Shown one piece after another: positions 60,866 to 64,000 of a DNA stretch of 64,000 bases (its first letter is position 1; each line of letters opens with the position of its first letter). The notes beneath the pieces are model-generated. The model ran no database searches. It was not told the DNA's origin and saw only the letters and a program-made list of their open reading frames with translations. Made by a program: the position numbers and the translations under genes. The stretch lies in the NCBI GenBank assembly GCA_023376005.1, contig CM042181.1, positions 15,891,331 through 15,955,330 of the forward strand, in the 5' to 3' direction. This DNA is from Doryteuthis pealeii (taxonomy: Eukaryota > Mollusca > Cephalopoda > Myopsida > Loliginidae).

Positions 60866-61466
60866 CTGGTTTGGTTTGGTTTGTTTTACGGCATATCAAA
60901 ATCGGTGGGTCATTTAATGCCGACAAAGTTTTGAATTAAATACATCCTTAATGCATAATACAATTTTGTTTATCAACTCATGTTTTTCTATTTAACCCAT
61001 AGATGGGACCCTAACAGGTACTACCACTCCAGGTCAGAGTGGACCAGGGAGCAATGGTGATGAAGGAGTGCTCCACATTCCCCAAACCTCAAAAACTGGA
61101 ACCTCACCATCAGATAGAGTTTAACGTCATTCCCAGGACACGTAGACCCTCAGCCACCGCCTTCTAGCACCCATATGATAAAAAAGGGATTGGGGCTTGC
61201 CATAAGGGCAATAGGATTGGGACAGTCATATAGGTGCTAGGGCTTGACGTGACCAGCCGATTGATCAGAGGGGTCTCTCCGACCGCCCGTCTAGCCCAAG
61301 ATAGGGCCAAAGTGGAGTATTGCAAGTCATAAACTGCTCATCCACCTGAGCTCTATCCTTAAGCATCACGGTTCGCCACCCACGGCCAACAGGTGGCCCC
61401 ATTAGGGGAGTCTTACCCCTCTGCAGAGGTGTAGTCGGTGCATTCTAACGCCCCAGCCGACAGGGT
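60866..61466 (-). mobile_element. SINE-E, full-length copy
   Basis: Tail at 60866-60925 with GGTTTGGTTTGGTTTG, body, and head ending near GCCCCAGCCGACAGGG (61450-61465). It is the most complete copy outside the palindrome. Confidence 0.75.
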
Positions 61467-61723
61467 GGATAAATAGCATTAAATTACGGAAACTAGACGA
61501 GGCTAGTGTTCAAAGAATGAACGAATAATTTCAATTTGAATCAATAGGTGAACATTCCTAAATTTCCCACAAATTCTTTTTGGTATTTTTTTTTAAATAC
61601 ATGTAATTGATAAACAGTCATGTCGGCTGTTAATAACACTCACACTCATATATGAACACATCACTGAATAACATTTAAAATGTTTAAAAAAATTTTAAAA
61701 AAACAAAAAAACAGCAAAATTTG

Positions 61724-62030
61724 GCTGAACTTGCAATTCGGTCGGAAAATTAAAACGTATTACAGGGTGACCCAGAAAAAAACAGAACCTAATTTATGTA
61801 TTTATTTTTCCATTAAACTAACCCTAAACCCCAACCCTAAACCCTCCTAGTTAAAATTAAGTTTTATTACAAAATGTGTGGTTTCTGTTTTTTCTGAAAA
61901 AAACAGAACCAAAATTATTATTTTCCCATTGAACTAACCCTAAACCCCAACCCTAACCCTATCCCTAAACCCCCCTAGTTAAAATTAAGTTTTATTACAA
62001 AATTTGTGGGTTCTGTTGTTTTTTTTTTAC
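61724..62030. repeat. Duplicated TIR-family segment with CCCTAA-like interior
   Basis: Begins GGCTGAACTTGCAATTCGGT like the intron 3 elements. It then has two near-identical units (about 61768-61885 and 61897-62020) with AACCCTAAACCCCAACCCTA and TAGTTAAAATTAAGTTTT, as in 10735-10880. Confidence 0.6.
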
Positions 62031-62420
62031 AAATAAGGACACATGTTTAATTATTTGCTTTTTATTGCTACATTTTAGTGGTAAAAAAAAAGAAAATAAA
62101 TTAAACGAATATTTTTATCACTTTAACTCAACAAGAACTGAATTCAAATTTGTCTTATATACAGAGAGTTTTTTTTTTTTAGAAAAATAAAATTGTTTCA
62201 AAACACTCATAAGTTAAGGGCTACATTTAAAAAAAATAATATTTTAGATTAAAAAAAAAATCCTGGAAAAAAATTGGAATGCACGAACTCTAGGCGATTT
62301 TTTTTTAATTTGTAAAGGAATTTGATAAATTATTTTCCTCTTACCTCTCTCTTTCCCGTTTCTCTCTCAGTCCTTGGTGTTCCTAAAATTCTTTTAATCC
62401 AGTTATGGACATGGTACTCC

Positions 62421-62425
<5 letters not shown>

Positions 62426-62452
<27 letters not shown>
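62426..62452. repeat. TA microsatellite
   Basis: About 12 TA units. Confidence 0.85.
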
Positions 62453-62454
<2 letters not shown>

Positions 62455-62455
<1 letters not shown>

Positions 62456-62640
62456 AGGGGAGTAAACTCCAAAAACAAATCAGGAGCCGGAGTCCTTAAG
62501 GTGGAGTGATGCTGAAATCCAGTGCTACCCATCAACTCCTGCGACACTACCGTTGCCAAACCGCATTGGTTCCTTACCTTTCCTTTGGATCACAGCAACA
62601 ATGTGGAGAAGTGGAGTTGCTGCATGGGCAACAGCTTATC
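62455..62640. repeat. Dispersed repeat shared with 14040-14285
   Basis: GGGGAGTAAACTCC, CAGGAGCCGGAGTCC and CCTTTCCTTTGGATCACAGC match parts of the intron 4 segment. Confidence 0.5.
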
Positions 62641-62649
62641 CTCCATATG

Positions 62650-63290
62650 AACCCGCACAGGCTATGTAGTTAAAAAGAACAAAAAAAAAACAACACTTTG
62701 ACACTACTCCATCGTCTCTTGTAGACGGAAGGCTGCCAACAACAACAATATACATACACACACAAAATATTTCCTAATCTGCTATAGAAAAGTCCCGTGA
62801 AAATCGTCTGACAAAGGCGTAGAAACTTCTGAGCAAAGGGAAACATCCTGCTGAACCACAAACAATCTGGTTTTTTCCGATGAGAAAAAAAACTTTTGCC
62901 AAGATCAAAAGCACAACACGCAGAATAACAGATGGCTTGCGTACAGTCCAAAGGACACCCCTCGTGTCATGCAGACTAGATTTCCCCAAACTGTGATGGT
63001 TTTCGGATATGTCTTCTGAGGCAGATGTGATGCCTCCGCATTTTTAGAGAGGCTATCAGGTTGAATTCAGATGCCTACGTGGGGTTGCTAAACACTGAAG
63101 TCAAACCCTGGATAACAAAGGTATGCTAGTTTAAAACTCATTAAATTCTCATTTTAGGGTAAACTTTTGATATTTTATATTTATCGATTCCTCAATCCCT
63201 AAAGCTAACATTATGAAATCAGACTTGAAGAGGCGAAGGACGCCTAAATAAATTTATTTCTGATAATAAAGGTTTTCATATATATATTCA
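62650..63290. other. Stretch without a recognised gene
   Basis: Two overlapping minus-strand frames (62670-62951, 62774-62989) have no domain I know. The rest is AT-rich. Confidence 0.35.
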
Positions 63291-63292
63291 AA

Positions 63293-63295
<3 letters not shown>

Positions 63296-63376
<81 letters not shown>

Positions 63377-63388
63377 ATATATATATAT
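63296..63388. repeat. Compound microsatellite: TC, TATC, TA
   Basis: Consecutive CT repeats, then CTAT units, then TA units. Confidence 0.95.
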
Positions 63389-63391
63389 TAA

Positions 63392-63636
63392 AAGTCGTCG
63401 GGGTGGCCTAAAGTCGGTATCAGCCAATCAGCGAGAGAGTCTATCCCCTTTTCACTAGCGCTAGACAAAGGAGATTATTTTAGCCTCTGAGGTGGAGCGC
63501 CACACCTACCATCACCTCCTCACTTTACTGCAGAGATCACTGTACTACTTATACGCTGAGTTGTCGAGGGCCGGTATCGAACTTGGAACCTTGTGGTTCC
63601 TAGCCAAACGCTCTACCGACTGAGCTAACCCCCCTC
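63392..63636 (-). mobile_element. tRNA-derived SINE family A, intact head
   Basis: The minus strand begins GGGGGGTTAGCTCAGTCGGT, AGAGCG (clear A box), then AAGTTCGATACCGG (B box) and a body ending near a GGCCACCCCGACGAC tail. The head is the most tRNA-like of this family here. Confidence 0.8.
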
Positions 63637-63682
63637 TCCACATATATATATATATTTCATACGCATTGTAATTGCCTTCAAA

Positions 63683-63731
<49 letters not shown>
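63683..63731. repeat. TA microsatellite
   Basis: About 22 TA units. The remaining 270 bp to the window end show nothing recognisable. Confidence 0.9.
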
Positions 63732-63733
<2 letters not shown>

Positions 63734-64000
63734 TGGGTCTTTAATAGGTACCGTATTAATATGCAACCCACATTTTAATTAAGTATCCTATTTATTTGAT
63801 TGTTAATGTTTAAAACATTCCATTCAACCAGCAACCCGTGATGTCAGTGGTTTAAAATTCGGATAATTGACGTGTCGATGGGGGTTGGGGGTGAAGCGAG
63901 ACCCCCGCCCCCTAATATTTGTAAAACATTTTGATTAGGAATTCCATTATTTATATTCCAGATTTTCATAGAACTCCCAACTTCAAGACAATCGAGACAT

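Noticed and set aside
61790..61985. Interstitial telomere
   Set aside because: The CCCTAA-like units are irregular and embedded in a known dispersed repeat.
63570..63636. Functional tRNA gene
   Set aside because: A and B boxes are good, but the cloverleaf is not closed by a matching acceptor stem and a SINE body continues from it.

Overview
This window looks like nuclear DNA from an AT-rich invertebrate animal genome. The evidence is spliced genes with GT-AG introns, tRNA-derived SINEs, non-LTR retrotransposons with an RNase H domain, Helitrons, many TIR elements and long homopolymers. The sequence does not fix the phylum. It is a scaffold of two contigs joined by 100 N (23901-24000). The only host gene I can identify with confidence is a cyclin B3 gene on the + strand.

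Layout: 1-6780 is intergenic sequence full of SINE copies and two fold-back elements. Positions 6781-7044 hold a candidate promoter. Exons 1-7 of cyclin B3 lie at 7045-20047. Exons 8 and 9 lie at 45321-45451 and 45638-45695. Together the nine exons total 1335 nt, once one lost base in exon 7 is allowed for. They encode 444 aa, with a D-box-like motif, a KEN box, a complete cyclin core and a natural stop.

The 20.12-56.29 kb interval is not ordinary sequence. From about 20125 the sequence turns round: 20125-23900 is the reverse complement of about 16434-20175. After the gap, 24001-40314 is the reverse complement of about 40315-56293. As a result a roughly 3.3 kb stretch with exons 6 and 7 occurs four times (+,-,-,+), and exons 8 and 9 occur twice. 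The fold points show 4-6 nt microhomology and short single-copy loops. The arms differ by homopolymer and other indels that break exons. The simplest reading is two fold-back chimeras (amplification or long-read artefacts) scaffolded together. The plausible real locus is 1-20120 followed by about 43600-64000, near 40.5 kb. A genuine inverted duplication cannot be excluded without reads.

The rest is mobile DNA: four tRNA-related or SINE-like families, a SINE whose 3' end matches that of a resident LINE, LINE fragments, two 630-bp non-autonomous Helitrons with intact termini, a TTAA-flanked element with an apparent empty site in a neighbouring tandem copy, TIR elements with 8- or 9-bp target duplications, a solo LTR candidate, and a nine-copy tandem array of a tRNA T-arm-like unit. 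The last 7.7 kb (56.3-64.0 kb) is non-palindromic, repeat-rich and without a recognisable gene.
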